Shown piece after piece: positions 1 to 10,700 of a stretch of 26,725 nucleotides of DNA. Position 1 is the first letter of the stretch, and every line of letters begins with the position of its first letter. A program made the translations under genes and the position numbers. The DNA comes from Bodo saltans (lineage: Eukaryota; Euglenozoa; Kinetoplastea; Eubodonida; Bodonidae): NCBI GenBank assembly GCA_001460835.1, contig CYKH01001791.1:1-26725 (forward strand), read 5' to 3'. The notes beneath the pieces are model-generated. The model ran no database searches. It was not told the origin of the DNA and was given only the letters and a program-made list of their open reading frames with translations.

Positions 1-383
1 CTTTTGAATTCGAGTGACATTCTCTTTCCACCTTCGCACAACGACCAAAGTTTTTGTCACAATGCTGCAGAACAAAAAATGCCCCTGCAGCTATCCTCGA
101 TCAAACGGAAAGGCCCCGATCAAAACCGAAAAAAAAAAAGGCTGAAGTGCTTTATCCCTCCGAGTAACGAAAAGAACATGCAGAGGGGATATATTGCGCA
201 GGCAGTGAAGCACACTTTGGTAATCTCTCGCTAACTTCCTTTGCGCATCTTTTGAATTCGAGTGACATTCTCTTTCCACCTTCGCACAACGACCAAAGTT
301 TTGTCACAATGCTGCAGAGAAAAAAAAAAAATGCCTTTTCAAAGCTATCCTCGATCAAACGGAAAGGCCCCGATCAAAACCGA
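1..383. repeat. Diverged tandem repeat, two copies about 248 bp apart
   Basis: A block of about 130 bp occurs twice, at roughly 1-129 and 249-383. Both copies begin with CTTTTGAATTCGAGTGACAT, and both contain CTGCAG and a later shared stretch around CGGAAAGGCCCCGATC. They differ by small indels, mainly in A-runs (positions 128-139 and 319-330). The spacer between copies (about 140-248) is not repeated inside the window, so the period is 248 bp and the array may extend leftwards out of view. The short open frames across it start at TTG, are low in complexity and show no protein-like features. I regard the stretch as intergenic, or as the 3' UTR of a gene left of the window. Confidence 0.85.
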
Positions 384-496
384 CGGATTTTGACAGCTAG
401 ATTTCACACTACTTTTTGTAGAACTCCTATTCCAGAGACCTGAACTATCTTCTTTGCTCACTCATCCCTCAACTTGTGCGCTTTCAACACGATTTT

Positions 497-535
497 CTGT
501 CTTTGTGTTTCACCCCTCTTTTCGATGACTCGCAG
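497..535 (+). promoter_or_regulatory. Probable trans-splice acceptor for the glycosyltransferase-like gene
   Basis: A pyrimidine-rich run (about 495-523) is followed by CGCAG, with the AG at 534-535. This gives a 5' UTR of about 112 nt before the ATG at 648. The arrangement fits a kinetoplastid spliced-leader addition site. The exact AG is inferred from pattern only, and nothing else of note is visible between 384 and 647. Confidence 0.5.
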
Positions 536-647
536 GTAACACACGGTTCATTAAAAGTCCACATGGTCGGTTGACCAAGCAGGAACGAAGTGGGGAAATA
601 TTTGCAGTAAGAACCAGTCTTGGGGAAGAGAGAGAGAAAAAGCGCGC

Positions 648-2678
648 ATGCGTCGCAGTATCACCACCCGCTCGGAGTCGATGATCGCTCGACTTTGTCG
701 ACCCAACAAGACCATTTCACGCCTAGGGATATTGCTGACGGTCACTTGTATGCTGTTGTTGTGGTACCGATCGGCTACCTCCCTGTCGTCTAATCTAACA
801 ACGGAACAACTGAGCGGCTCGGACCACACTAGTACTATGGTTGTGGATGTCACCACCACCAACCCAGCAGCTCCGCGGCGCCATGGGGGCGTCGAGAGTC
901 CTCATGAGGACGGCGTTACTGGTCGGCTTGCCTTTGAACAGTTGTCGCTGGACTCCCCTCACGCAGCAACGTCATCATCGCACACGGAGGAGAATCTGCA
1001 GCAGCGCCATCGTTTGATTGTGGAGCGTATGTTTCGCAAGAATCATAATATTTCAACCACTACCTTATCTCAGCTTCCATCCATTCATCAACACCACGTG
1101 ACACTGACGACGTTTTGGGGTCTGAAGGCGTCCAAGGGTGCAGGAGCGAATGCGTCCTTCTACCACGGGAGGGCAGTGCCATCGTTCGACTGGGTAGTGG
1201 TGTTCTTAGCCTCCTGGATGGAGCGCGTGTGCCACGTGGGTAGTGGTGGTAGCGGTGGAGGGGGAGATGGCAATCATAGCAGCGCCTACCCCTATGAGTT
1301 GTCGTTATCATCGCAACTTGTGTTTTTCTGTGACGCACAGTCTGCGGCATCAATTCTCCTTCGCCTCATGACAGTTCGCGAGGGACAGCACCTTCGCAAT
1401 ATGCGGCGCTGCTCTGGCGCATGCGGCGGAACGATCACGTTTGTTGTGGTGCGCGATCCCGCACTTGACGGCCGTGACTACGCAAGCATCAAAGACCGTT
1501 TGCTAGAGGGAGCGAGGGGTAGCTCTGTCTCTGCGTCTCTTATCCAGGAGGTGCTGGGCCATCACATCCTCGTTGTGAATCGTGCTGCATACATGGGTGA
1601 GGCATGGGTGACATCTGTCCCGAATGGAGCGAACAATTTTCGGTTTGCGTTTTATCGCGACTGGCTTCATCGGTGGTTTGTGGATCACACTCGTAACGAC
1701 GGGAGGGGGATTGCTGGCCGCCCCAACGTCAGCCATGTGCTGCGCGTGTTGATCGCAGATAACACCGACGTCGCTTTCCAACGTAATCCTTTTGACGTTT
1801 CGTCGTCAGCACCACCGAACCAGTGCTTCCCCCCAGTTCGTACGGCAAATCATCAGAAAGAGGTTGGCAATGACGAGGAGGAGCAGCCGTGGGTGACGTT
1901 TACGCTTGAAGACGCCTCCAAGACATTCAAGAATGAGAAGTACAACCGTCGCTGGGTGGGGTGCTACCAACAAGCCGGAGAGCCGAACGTGTTGAAGAAG
2001 ATGGAAGCAACGCGGCAGAGGGTATCATGCGCTGGTGTGACGTTGGGTAATGGGTATGGAGCATTGCAGTACTGCAAGGCACAATTACGCGAACTGACAC
2101 GTGCCCCACTGATAGAGTGTGCTATGTCTACCATCAAAGCGACACTCGACCAAGCAACTCATAATGTATTGCTTCATCGCTGGTTGCAGTGGAGTACTGC
2201 GGCATATGAAGCGGAGAGAAAGCAGCTCGATAGTTCGATGGAGCCTCTTAGTCCTTATCGCCGACACTTCGGAGGATCGGGGCAATTGCTCAACCGATGG
2301 ACTGCACTAAAGTTATCGAATCGAAATGGATTGGGACTTGCGAACAACCTACTCGGGGCGCCACCGAATGGGTTCTACGTCTTTACTGCGGCGGCTGAGA
2401 TGTCTGACGACGTTGTAGCATCGTCCAAGAACAGCAACATTGGCCAACAACAAGGCAGCAGCAGCTGGGTGCCTTGTGTGTTTCATGGCAACTTTGGAAA
2501 ACCAAACTTTATGACTTCTACGCCACTCCTCCAAGATCAAGGACTCCGCGCCCAACCATCGACGTCAGGTGGTGGGGGTGGTGGTCAGTCGCCGCCATTA
2601 TTTGCACTGGTGCATCAGTACACGTCTAACCGAGTCCCGGCCATGATGGACCTCATGCGACGCTTGTACTTGCTGTAA
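648..2678 (+). CDS. Putative type II membrane glycosyltransferase (Golgi)
   Basis: This is an intact 676-residue protein. A short basic N-terminus (about residues 1-22) is followed by one hydrophobic anchor (about 24-45) and then a low-complexity Ser/Thr/His stem to about residue 150, the usual layout of Golgi type II transferases. The luminal part carries motifs I associate with nucleotide-sugar glycosyltransferases: a D-N-T-D (DxxD-type) metal/nucleotide motif at 371-374 followed by F-Q-R-N-P-F (377-382); a C-A-G-V-T-L-G motif at 461-467; and D-Q-A-T-H-N at 501-506, which resembles the D-Q-x-x-H-N motif of such enzymes. Gly-rich inserts occur near 199-208 and close to the C-terminus. The anchor lies just after the ATG at 648, which supports that start. 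Donor, acceptor and exact GT family cannot be read from the sequence. A role in glycan synthesis for the heavily sequon-bearing surface proteins downstream is only a suggestion. Confidence 0.7.
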   Translation: MRRSITTRSESMIARLCRPNKTISRLGILLTVTCMLLLWYRSATSLSSNLTTEQLSGSDHTSTMVVDVTTTNPAAPRRHGGVESPHEDGVTGRLAFEQLSLDSPHAATSSSHTEENLQQRHRLIVERMFRKNHNISTTTLSQLPSIHQHHVTLTTFWGLKASKGAGANASFYHGRAVPSFDWVVVFLASWMERVCHVGSGGSGGGGDGNHSSAYPYELSLSSQLVFFCDAQSAASILLRLMTVREGQHLRNMRRCSGACGGTITFVVVRDPALDGRDYASIKDRLLEGARGSSVSASLIQEVLGHHILVVNRAAYMGEAWVTSVPNGANNFRFAFYRDWLHRWFVDHTRNDGRGIAGRPNVSHVLRVLIADNTDVAFQRNPFDVSSSAPPNQCFPPVRTANHQKEVGNDEEEQPWVTFTLEDASKTFKNEKYNRRWVGCYQQAGEPNVLKKMEATRQRVSCAGVTLGNGYGALQYCKAQLRELTRAPLIECAMSTIKATLDQATHNVLLHRWLQWSTAAYEAERKQLDSSMEPLSPYRRHFGGSGQLLNRWTALKLSNRNGLGLANNLLGAPPNGFYVFTAAAEMSDDVVASSKNSNIGQQQGSSSWVPCVFHGNFGKPNFMTSTPLLQDQGLRAQPSTSGGGGGGQSPPLFALVHQYTSNRVPAMMDLMRRLYLL

Positions 2679-2799
2679 CTTGGGAGGAAGAGGAAAGGGA
2701 AATGGTGAGATTGTGACACTTTGTTTTGTGTCGTGTTTTTTCCCCACGACTTGGGTGCTGCATCTTTTGTTGTTAGCGATGACTTTTCCTGACGCAGCA

Positions 2800-2836
2800 T
2801 GATCTTTTTTTCTTCCCCTTTCTTTTTTGCCAGCAG
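2800..2836 (+). promoter_or_regulatory. Trans-splice acceptor abutting the ATG
   Basis: The T/C-rich run at about 2802-2829 ends in GCCAGCAG directly in front of ATGATG. The two candidate AGs are at 2832-2833 and 2835-2836, leaving 3 or 0 nt before the ATG at 2837 and 6 or 3 before the ATG at 2840. This is the clearest acceptor-like site in the window, and it makes the native 5' UTR almost absent. Confidence 0.6.
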
Positions 2837-5036
2837 ATGATGCGGCCTGCTCATCAGCCGCGAGCAGCGCTTGGTGCATCTGCTGATGCCCAAAGTAACG
2901 CGCAGCCACCACCGCGCCACTCCCGATCTAAAACGCCACCTGTTCGTCGGGCGACAACTCCAGTCAGCCGTCAGCTCCATTCCTCTCACCAACAACTACA
3001 ACAGGCAATTGGAGGGCGCACGACGACACCAACAGGCGGAGGGCGGTTTGCCACTCCTTTGGCCAGCAGCAGCACTACGTCTCTCCTCGCGTCGATGCTG
3101 CCTACAAACGGTCTTCATCACCCTCACCACCCTCACCACCACAATAACAACACACACCTCGTCACCCCCGGCAGTGCTCGATCAAAGGCGTCGTCATCCG
3201 GCGGCTCTATCGCTGACTTGGAGGACACCATTGTGGAGGTCCTTGGCGTGCGGATGCAAAGTCTCGTCGACCTGCGTCAGCGAGTGGACCAACTAGGCGA
3301 CTTGTATCGTCGCGAGGAGGAGACGTTCCGTCATCAGATGCGACAAGTGCTCGAACGCAGCGAAGAGGTGCGAGTGACAAATGAAAGTCGAGAAGTGGAG
3401 CTGGAACGAGCCCTTGCAAAGGAACGAGCGGATCGTACCAAAGTTCTGGAGCTCATGAGCCAATTCAAGAAAGAAGGCGCAGCGGTCATTCAGGTGATGA
3501 AGGAATCATTGCAAGAAGCGACCACAAAGTGGAAGGCGGAGTTAGAAAAGAACGCAAAGCTTACGGCACTGCTGAGGCGGCATGGGATGGATACTAGTGC
3601 TCGGTCTGTTTCTGGAAATCCAAGCGATGGAGCGGCAATGAACTTGAATGTTCACAACAGCAACAACAACGTCTCCGCTGTGTCCTCTGCTGCACTACAA
3701 ACACGTATCGAAGCCCTCACACAACTCGTACAGGAGGAAGACAGCATCATTGTCGCCCTGCGATCACGCAATCGTGCCCTTGAACAACGCGTTGCCGTAT
3801 TAACGCAACAACGAGATAAGCTTCTCGAGGTGGACGCTGATCAGTGTGTCGTCACAGGCTCATTGCAAGGGGAGCTATACGACATCCAACAGGCCGTTCG
3901 GCGGTGCGATGCGGCGCTGATCAAGGAGACTGGTGCGTCCTCATCGTCGCCCTTGACATCTCCGTCTGTGGTGCCGACGCCTAAGGGGTTCCGCTTGTTG
4001 GCGGAGAAGTGTGAGGCGCTAGACCGTTACTCCAAACTGCTCCTACAGCGTCTGTCGATAGAACAGAGGCAGAGGTTGAGAGTGGAGGAGCAGAGTGCTC
4101 GTATTGCATCGGCTCAAGATCAGCTGGTCCAGAGCCTCGAGAGCCGCATTAAAGACTTGGGTGGCGGTGGGGTTGCTATTGGTGGAGCTAGTGCAGCAAC
4201 TCCCAAACACACAGCTGCCGCAAGCGCTGCTGCTGGTCACCAAGACGGACTTCCTCGATTCCGTCCCCGTGGGGGCTCTTCATCTCCGCTCAGTTCCGGC
4301 GTCGGAGGAGGCAATGCGTCCACGTCCACTAGAAACGCCGCAATGAACCGCCCTGCAAGTGGAAGCTCGATCCATCAAGGGGGAGAGGAGTGCAGCGAAG
4401 ACGACGACGACGGCGTTGTGGAGGAGGTGCGTGAGGTGTTAGACGAGGTAAGCAACACTCGTGTTGTGCTGCCTTTGGTGAGTAGCACATCCCGCTCCTC
4501 CTCCACAAGAGCTGCTGCTAGTGCCGCCACGGTTGTTACTGTTGCGGAGCGCTCAGCCTCTGCGTCATCGCAAGTGGGGCAGCGCAATCCTCCTTTAACC
4601 ACCTCCGCACCGATAGTGCCCTTGTCCTCGCTCGAAGCGCAGCTGGCGTTGGTGACGAGGGAGTTCCGAGGTAAGCAACACTCGTGTTGTGCTGCCTTTG
4701 GTGAGTAGCACATCCCGCTCCTCCTCCACAAGAGCTGCTGCTAGTGCCGCCACGGTTGTTACTGTTGCGGAGCGCTCAGCCTCTGCGTCATCGCAAGTGG
4801 GGCAGCGCAATGGAGGAATAACCACCTCCGCACCGATAGTGCCCTTGTCCTCGCTCGAAGCGCAGCTGGCGTTGGTGACGAGGGAGTTCCACGATTCCGT
4901 GGATGAGTGGAGCCGAGAGCAACAGCAACAACAACTGCGATCATCCAATGCTGCCGACGATTACCGCCGACATGTAGCAGGCAGTAGCAGGCAGGGAAGC
5001 GCGGAGAGTGGTGGAGTCAACGGGGATGATTTGTAG
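2837..5036 (+). CDS. Coiled-coil protein with basic S/T-P-rich N-terminus (frame broken by a tandem duplication)
   Basis: I do not recognise a family. Residues 1-120 are basic and low in complexity, with many T-P sites (SKTPP, ATTPV, TTTPT, FATPL, LVTPG) and a His-Pro stretch at about 94-102 from a CACCCT-type microsatellite near 3119-3143. Charged, heptad-like helices follow at about 125-250, 285-335 and 385-440, separated by Ser/Gly/Asn-rich linkers. The tail is acidic (E-D-D-D-D near 518) and then Ser/Ala-rich. The first open frame stops at 4708 because 4444-4666 is repeated at 4667-4889; the second copy continues in the other frame to the stop at 5036. Counting the 223-bp unit once gives 1977 nt, an exact open frame of 658 aa, so I annotate one gene. 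A cytoskeletal or basal-body role is plausible for such a protein but unproven. Confidence 0.65.
4444..4889 (+). repeat. 223-bp near-perfect tandem duplication inside the coiled-coil gene
   Basis: Units 4444-4666 and 4667-4889 are identical except for a patch at about 4591-4598 versus 4814-4821, CCTCCTTT in the first and GGAGGAAT in the second. The unit length is 1 mod 3, so it shifts the frame. It begins near GAGGTAAGC, so the duplicated junction also places a GT at 4448 and an AG at 4669-4670, exactly one unit apart. Confidence 0.9.
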
Positions 5037-5270
5037 CCCATACAACGTTCCATCCTCTTATATCGACATCAACTTTTTGTACTGTTAGAGACGACAAAAA
5101 AAGAGATTGTGAATCGTTGAATTTGGTGGGAGCGCTACCGCTGTTAGTTTTACGGTTTACATGCTTCTCGCGCTACAATTGTTGAGAAAGACGAAAAAAA
5201 AAAATATAGAGATCCACAAGGACGATCCTACTCAACACGTTTACACATAGATATCAACAGAAGACATCAT

Positions 5271-5531
5271 ATGGACCCTGGATCTGTGAGCTCGCAAACC
5301 AACAAGTTCGTGTTGGCGCGGCACCCGTTGAGGTTCATAGGGTTGATGGAACGCCTGGCTCTCGTCGAATGGGCGTCGGAGTATCTTATAGCACTGCGAC
5401 GACCCCGCGGGTTCATGGAGCTGGAACGGTTGCTGCAGCGGTTTTCCCTTTGCCGTCACAAGCCGGAACGCGATCTGCTGGAACGGTCACGGCCGGTTGA
5501 AGTAGAGCGAGTCGCCCACACGTACTTGTAA
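5271..5531 (+). CDS. Upstream open segment in the MCM7 frame, possible MCM7 N-terminus
   Basis: This 86-codon open segment runs from the ATG at 5271 to a TAA at 5529-5531. It is in the same frame as the MCM7 reading that starts at 5556, and the codons between the TAA and that ATG (Q-P-K-Y-L-L-D-I) read as ordinary protein. MCM7 proteins are usually about 700-800 aa with a helical N-terminal A domain. Starting at 5556 gives only about 658 aa and omits most of that domain; starting at 5271 gives about 753. I infer that this segment could be the missing N-terminus cut by one in-frame stop, but I cannot align it convincingly to known MCM7 N-termini. The 5037-5270 stretch before it holds A-runs and no clear acceptor. 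Confidence 0.4.
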   Translation: MDPGSVSSQTNKFVLARHPLRFIGLMERLALVEWASEYLIALRRPRGFMELERLLQRFSLCRHKPERDLLERSRPVEVERVAHTYL

Positions 5532-5555
5532 CAACCGAAGTACCTCCTTGACATA

Positions 5556-7588
5556 ATGCATCACCTGGCATACCACGACCTACGACAGCATGCACTTGAC
5601 CAGCAGCGCAGAATAGGCGCAGGAGAAGGCATCCGTGCAGATAGAATGGACACAATTGATCAACTTTCGTTGGATGCTGCTTCTGCTGGAGGTCAAACAT
5701 TACCGAGTCTCCTTACGCGACGGTATGAGCTTGTGGTGGAGCCGCTCACGTCCCTCGCCACCCCCACCCTCTTACGCATGCTTCGAGGCATGATGATTGG
5801 AACCCTTACAGTAGTGAGAGGTGTGTGCATTTCTGCGACTGCGGTGCGACCCAAACTTGCGATGCTGACGTCGGTGTGCGAGCTCTGCGCAGAGTCTACC
5901 TTTCAACAAGTCATGGGAGATCGCTTGACGCCGTTGCTTGTGTGCCCGTCCCAAGCATGCAAGGCTCGTAATGCCGTCGGTCGCCTCCTCCCCCAATACA
6001 AGGCGAGCAAGTTTGTCAAGTATCAAGAACTTCGACTGCAAGAGCTGCCCGAAGACGTGCCTCGTGGAGCCATTCCCCGAACGATCCGCGTTGTATGCGA
6101 GGGAGAGCAAACACGCGTTGCTACCCCTGGCCAGGTGCTGAGGCTGGTTGGCACGTACTGCCCAGACCCCGGTACCGGTCAAGGTAACGAAGCATTCAAA
6201 GCCTCTACGATGATCCGCACATTGTACCGTGCCTTCAAGGTGGAACTTGAGAAGAGATCCTACAGTGAGTCCGCGATGGACATGCAAGAAGCAGTTGAGG
6301 AGGCTCGCACGTTTCACGATCGAGATGCTTTTATGGACAAACTGGTCCGTAGCATCGCCCCTGAGATCTGGGGGATGGAGGACGTGAAGAAGGCCATTTT
6401 ATGTTTGCTTGCTGGCGGCAGCTCCGTGACGCAAGGAGGCATCAAGATCCGTAACGACATCAATATTTTATTCATGGGGGACCCTGGAGTGGCCAAGTCA
6501 CAGCTGCTCAAGTGGGTTGCCTCCACCGCACCGCGCTCGGTGTTCACCACCGGTAAGGGTAGCTCCGGCGTCGGCCTCACTGCAGCCGTCACGCGGGACA
6601 CCCATACCGGGGAAGTGGTTCTCGAGGGTGGTGCGTTGGTGTTATCTGACCACGGCATCTGCTGCATCGATGAGTTTGATAAAATGGAAGAAACGGACCG
6701 CACGTCGCTGCATGAAGTGATGGAACAGCAGTCCGTGTCCATCGCCAAAGCGGGCATCATCACCACGCTCAACGCACGCACATCGATCTTGGCGGCGTCG
6801 AATCCCAAATTTGGTCGGTGGAGGCGCAGTGCGACGCCAAGTGAGAATGTAAACCTCCCGCCTGCACTCCTTAGCCGTTTTGATTTGCTGTGGCTTCTCC
6901 TTGACGACGCGGATCGGGAGCGAGACACGGAGCTATCGATTTGCTGTGGCTTCTCCTTGACGACGCGGATCGGGAGCGAGACACGGAGCTATCGATGCAC
7001 GTAACGTATGTCCATCTTCACGGTGTCGCTCCAGGCCGAAGTACTGCTGCCAGTTCTGTACACGATACAACCAGCGACTACTTCTCCAAAGAGTTTCTTC
7101 GTGCGTTTATCGGTGAGGCGAAGAGAGTGCACCCATATGTGGACCCGAATGCAGCGAAGACCATCACGTCGATTTATTGTGAAATGCGAGGGCAAGCGCA
7201 GAGGCAAACCAACGTTGTCACGGCACGTACTTTGCTCAGTCTGATTCGTATCTCCCAAGCGAATGCACGTTTGAGGCTATCCGACCGTGTGACAGATGTT
7301 GACGTGCGTGAGGCGGCGCGGCTGTTGGACTGCTCGAAAGCATCGCTGAATGATAAAGTTCCTGGTGCTGGAGGGGGTGGGGGTTCGAGAATGCTATCTG
7401 CCACCGATGCGGGAGTGTTTACGATGATCAAGGAAGTTGCGGCAGGCAGGACGATTGTCCCGTTGTCTGACCTGCGTCTTGCGTTGGCGGTCAAAGGGGT
7501 GACGGAGGCACAACTGCAGCAGTGTGTGACGACGTACAGCACTGTGGGGGTGTGGGTGCAGGAAGGGAACAACTTGGAGTTTTCGTAG
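5556..7588 (+). CDS. MCM7: DNA replication licensing factor MCM7 (frame broken by a 56-bp tandem duplication)
   Basis: This is a subunit of the nuclear MCM2-7 replicative helicase. Counting from the ATG at 5556, the zinc-binding cysteines are C108, C111, C130 and C135. The AAA+ core follows, with Walker A GDPGVAKS (308-315), GKGSSGVGLTAAVTRD (333-348), Walker B CCIDEFDKM (369-377), sensor-1 AASNP (413-417) and the arginine finger in SRFDLLW (440-446). The MCM7 assignment rather than MCM2-6 rests on VCPSQAC, the LQELPEDVP region and the D-R-E-R-D...HVTYVH segment, which match MCM7. The C-terminus (about 7390-7588) is a winged-helix-like domain. The first frame runs out at 7004 because 6882-6937 is repeated at 6938-6993; the second frame continues from copy two to 7588. 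With one copy the frame is exact (1977 nt). Since MCM7 is essential and normally single-copy, an assembly error or one damaged allele is likelier than a pseudogene. Confidence 0.92.
6882..6993 (+). repeat. Perfect 56-bp tandem duplication inside MCM7
   Basis: Units 6882-6937 and 6938-6993 are identical, beginning GATTTGCTGTGG and ending GAGCTATC. The length is 2 mod 3 and shifts the frame just after the arginine-finger region. No other MCM contains this sequence twice. Confidence 0.95.
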
Positions 7589-7688
7589 CACTTTCATTTT
7601 GCCGACTTCATTGTGAGAAGTAGAGCCAACTATAGAATCAATGTGTTTGTGAGTGGGCGCCGCGAGACATGTTAGTTGCTTATTGCTT

Positions 7689-7724
7689 TTATACTCGTCC
7701 GTCTTCTGTTTTACACAAACAAAG
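7689..7724 (+). promoter_or_regulatory. Probable trans-splice acceptor for paralogue A
   Basis: A pyrimidine-rich run at about 7685-7713 is followed by the first AG at 7723-7724, giving a 5' UTR of about 27 nt before the ATG at 7752. An ATG at 7744 lies in another frame and stops after three codons. Confidence 0.5.
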
Positions 7725-7751
7725 TTGTGAACGTATCGTGTTTATGGCGTC

Positions 7752-10700
7752 ATGATGAGGATTAGCAGCGTTCTTGTGATATGGATGCTGTGCCCAGCAT
7801 TTCTGTTATCAGAATTGATTCCTTGCAGCTCTGTGACGCTGACGACCACGGTGCTTCAATCCAACACGAATTACTTCATTGAGGATTGTTTCGTGCCTGA
7901 CCTGCCCCCAAGTGCAGGAGGAGGCTTCACACCGATTCTACACCCGTTTACAGGGTATCTGAGCCCTTCTCACCTCACGCTGACCAACGTGAGCATAACT
8001 GTGCGCAATAGTAACGTCGTACCGACCGTGCACATGGAGTCGATTATTCCTGGGCTGCCTGGTGTAGCGGTGAACAATATCTACGTGGCCCTTATTGGAG
8101 TGCAAGCTACGTGGCCAGTAGGTCTTGCGCCAGCAGTCGTGGATAGTGTCCTCTCTGTTCGTGAAATACCTTTCGTCAACGTGTCGCTGGAGCTCCGAAG
8201 CTGTGTGTTGAACTTCAGTCTTCCCTCAACAAATGCGTGGATTCTTCCAGTGTTTGCTTGGTTTCGTCCACCGGTTCGGCTAGATTTGACCCAGTACGGC
8301 GAATCGAGCCAAGTCACCATCATTATCACAGACTCGCACATTTACACGTTCTGTGACAACAGAGTACGATCAGATCTTTTTGTATTTGAAGTTCCTGGCA
8401 ACGACACGATCACGAACGTACTGGTCGATATTGTAAACTCGTCGTTGTCCTTTCGGGCGATCGTGTGGCGCATGTACCCGGTGGCGGTGATTAATATCGT
8501 TGGCCGTGATGACTGTGTCGCCGGGATCGGTAGCACCACCAACACTAGCATTTCGAATGTAGTGATTCGAGTTTGCAACAGTAGCGACCTGACGGCCATC
8601 GGGATATTGCCCATCGACATTGGGCCTCCTCAGTTTCCTATTGTGACAGCAGCACTCTTTTATGTTCGAGCAAGCAGATGCAGTCACGTTTACGTCGTGA
8701 TTGCCGACATTAGGTCGGAGGTTGCTTTGGTGAGATCACTGCTGTTGCCCTCGTTGTCGCCAGTGACTTACACAAATACGAAGTTGACTGCAGCACTTGT
8801 GCATCTAGATATTGTTACATCCCTGTCGCACGTTACATTTCATTGCTCCAACACGGTAGCAGCATTGACCTCAGTTTCCAAGGCGTACGTTCTCCTGGCG
8901 GGAAGCTTCGTATTCGCCACACTTACAGTGCACGATGTTAACATTACAGTTGCAAATATCTACGTCAGAGCAATCATCGTTTCCGGGAACAGTGGAGAAT
9001 CAGGAAAAGAGGCTATTTGCATTGGATTCGATTCATTCGGCACCGTCGGAAATATTATGATCAACATCGAGCACTCCACCCTTCGCACTGCAGCCGCAGT
9101 CGATGGTGGTCCTCAGAGTGTGGCAGCTGCGGTGCTGCTGAACTCAGCAAGCTCACATGTTCAGATTCGCGTTGTAGGGGTCATCCTCGACGCTTCAACG
9201 AACCCTGGCACAATTTCGTTTGTTGGAGTTTCCGGAGCAACAGTCGCACTATTCATAGCGGTGTCGAGTATTGTTATCGTGAACGGTAACGCGCAGAATT
9301 TCTCCGTATACGTCTACAATTCAAGACTCCATTTCCAAAGTCTTTTCAATTGCCCGATTGGGACTTTGTTACGCTTCACGTCTACAGCGGCAGAAATTGT
9401 CTTCATTCCGGGGATCATAACCACTGCGGTTGTCGACGTCAAGGGCTGCGATATTCTGTTGGTGAACTTGAGCGGTGGCTTTGGTGGCACACCAGCGCTA
9501 TTGATATCGGCAGGAGGATCGTGGGATGCTAATTTTGTGGGAGTGGTGGGCACAGTGACGCAAAAAATTGCATACGCTGGCTTACCTACTGTGGTATTGC
9601 CGTTGGTGGGTGCATTAAGCCCCACAAGTGGCGTTACCTCGTCCATTTTCGATAGCGTCCATATCACGATATTGAATACGAGCATCTCGGCAAGTATCAA
9701 CAATACTGGGTCGTCCAACGCCACAAGCACAGTTTCAACCGCTAACCTTATGATTTCAATACTCAGCCTCTATGCCACCACGATGCGCAACACTGCCTCT
9801 GTGCTCATATCAGACTCGACTGCATTCCTGGCAAGAGGAGGCGTATCCACGAACGCCTGGAAAACATGTCAACGGCCGTTGATCATTACACCGGGAGGAA
9901 GTACTGCTTCCGTCGTCGCCATCTCTGGGACGACTATCTTTGAGTCAGGCACGCGTATTTCCGTTGCCCGTGTGGCTGGTGTGGTGGGCCCACTAATTTG
10001 TGGATACTCCCTCGTGCCCAACCCAGCGAAGCTCACATTGGAGCCCAACACATCCATCTCCTTCGCATACGTCTCCTCGAGTGGCACTGAAGATGAAAGC
10101 AGCGTCTTTGGCCTGGCATCGGCATCAACTGCATCGAGTATCTTTACTGTCGTGGTGGTTGCCGATTCCACCCTTCAAAGTCCTTATGGCATTGACCTCT
10201 CCTTCTCGTCGCTATGCGGCTTTGGCTACCTTGCAGGCCCAAGCAGCAGCGTATCCTCTACCATGCCGGCCACCCTAACGTTACTCTGTAATACGTGGTC
10301 ACCAACTCCACTGGCGGAGCTCCTCACTCTTAGCGAGACGCGCCTGTCTGCCTTGTTGGTCAAGACACCGTCCCCAGGCAGCGATTGGGACGCCTCGTGC
10401 CCTGCGGTGTCGATGACTGTGACCGACACACCGGCGATGATCATGGTCCCGCAGCAGCGCCTCCCTGTGTCCGTTAAGGCTGCATCCTCGGTCCTTGTAG
10501 GTGGTGCGATTTGGTTTGGTTCGTTGCTGGGAGGCACTGTGGGAGGTGTTCACGGCATTCAAGCCGCGATGTTGCTGCTTCGTGTGCAGCTGCTTTGTGA
10601 AGAAAGTGATTCTCCCTCCACAACTGGTAGCGTAATGACGCCAGTAGACCTGTGCTGTGATCTCTCCACCAGCCCAACACAGCTGACGACGCCAGGATAT

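Noticed and set aside
4-443. Short + strand open frames in the left repeat
   Set aside because: They begin at TTG, follow the repeat copies and A-runs, and show no conservation or domain signal.
6314-6928. Minus-strand open frame of 204 codons opposite MCM7
   Set aside because: It lies exactly over the AAA+ core of MCM7 and is Ser-rich by reverse-complement composition; a shadow.
5556-7588. MCM5 or another MCM paralogue
   Set aside because: The zinc-finger spacing with VCPSQAC, the LQELPEDVP stretch and the HVTYVH segment fit MCM7 better than MCM2-6.
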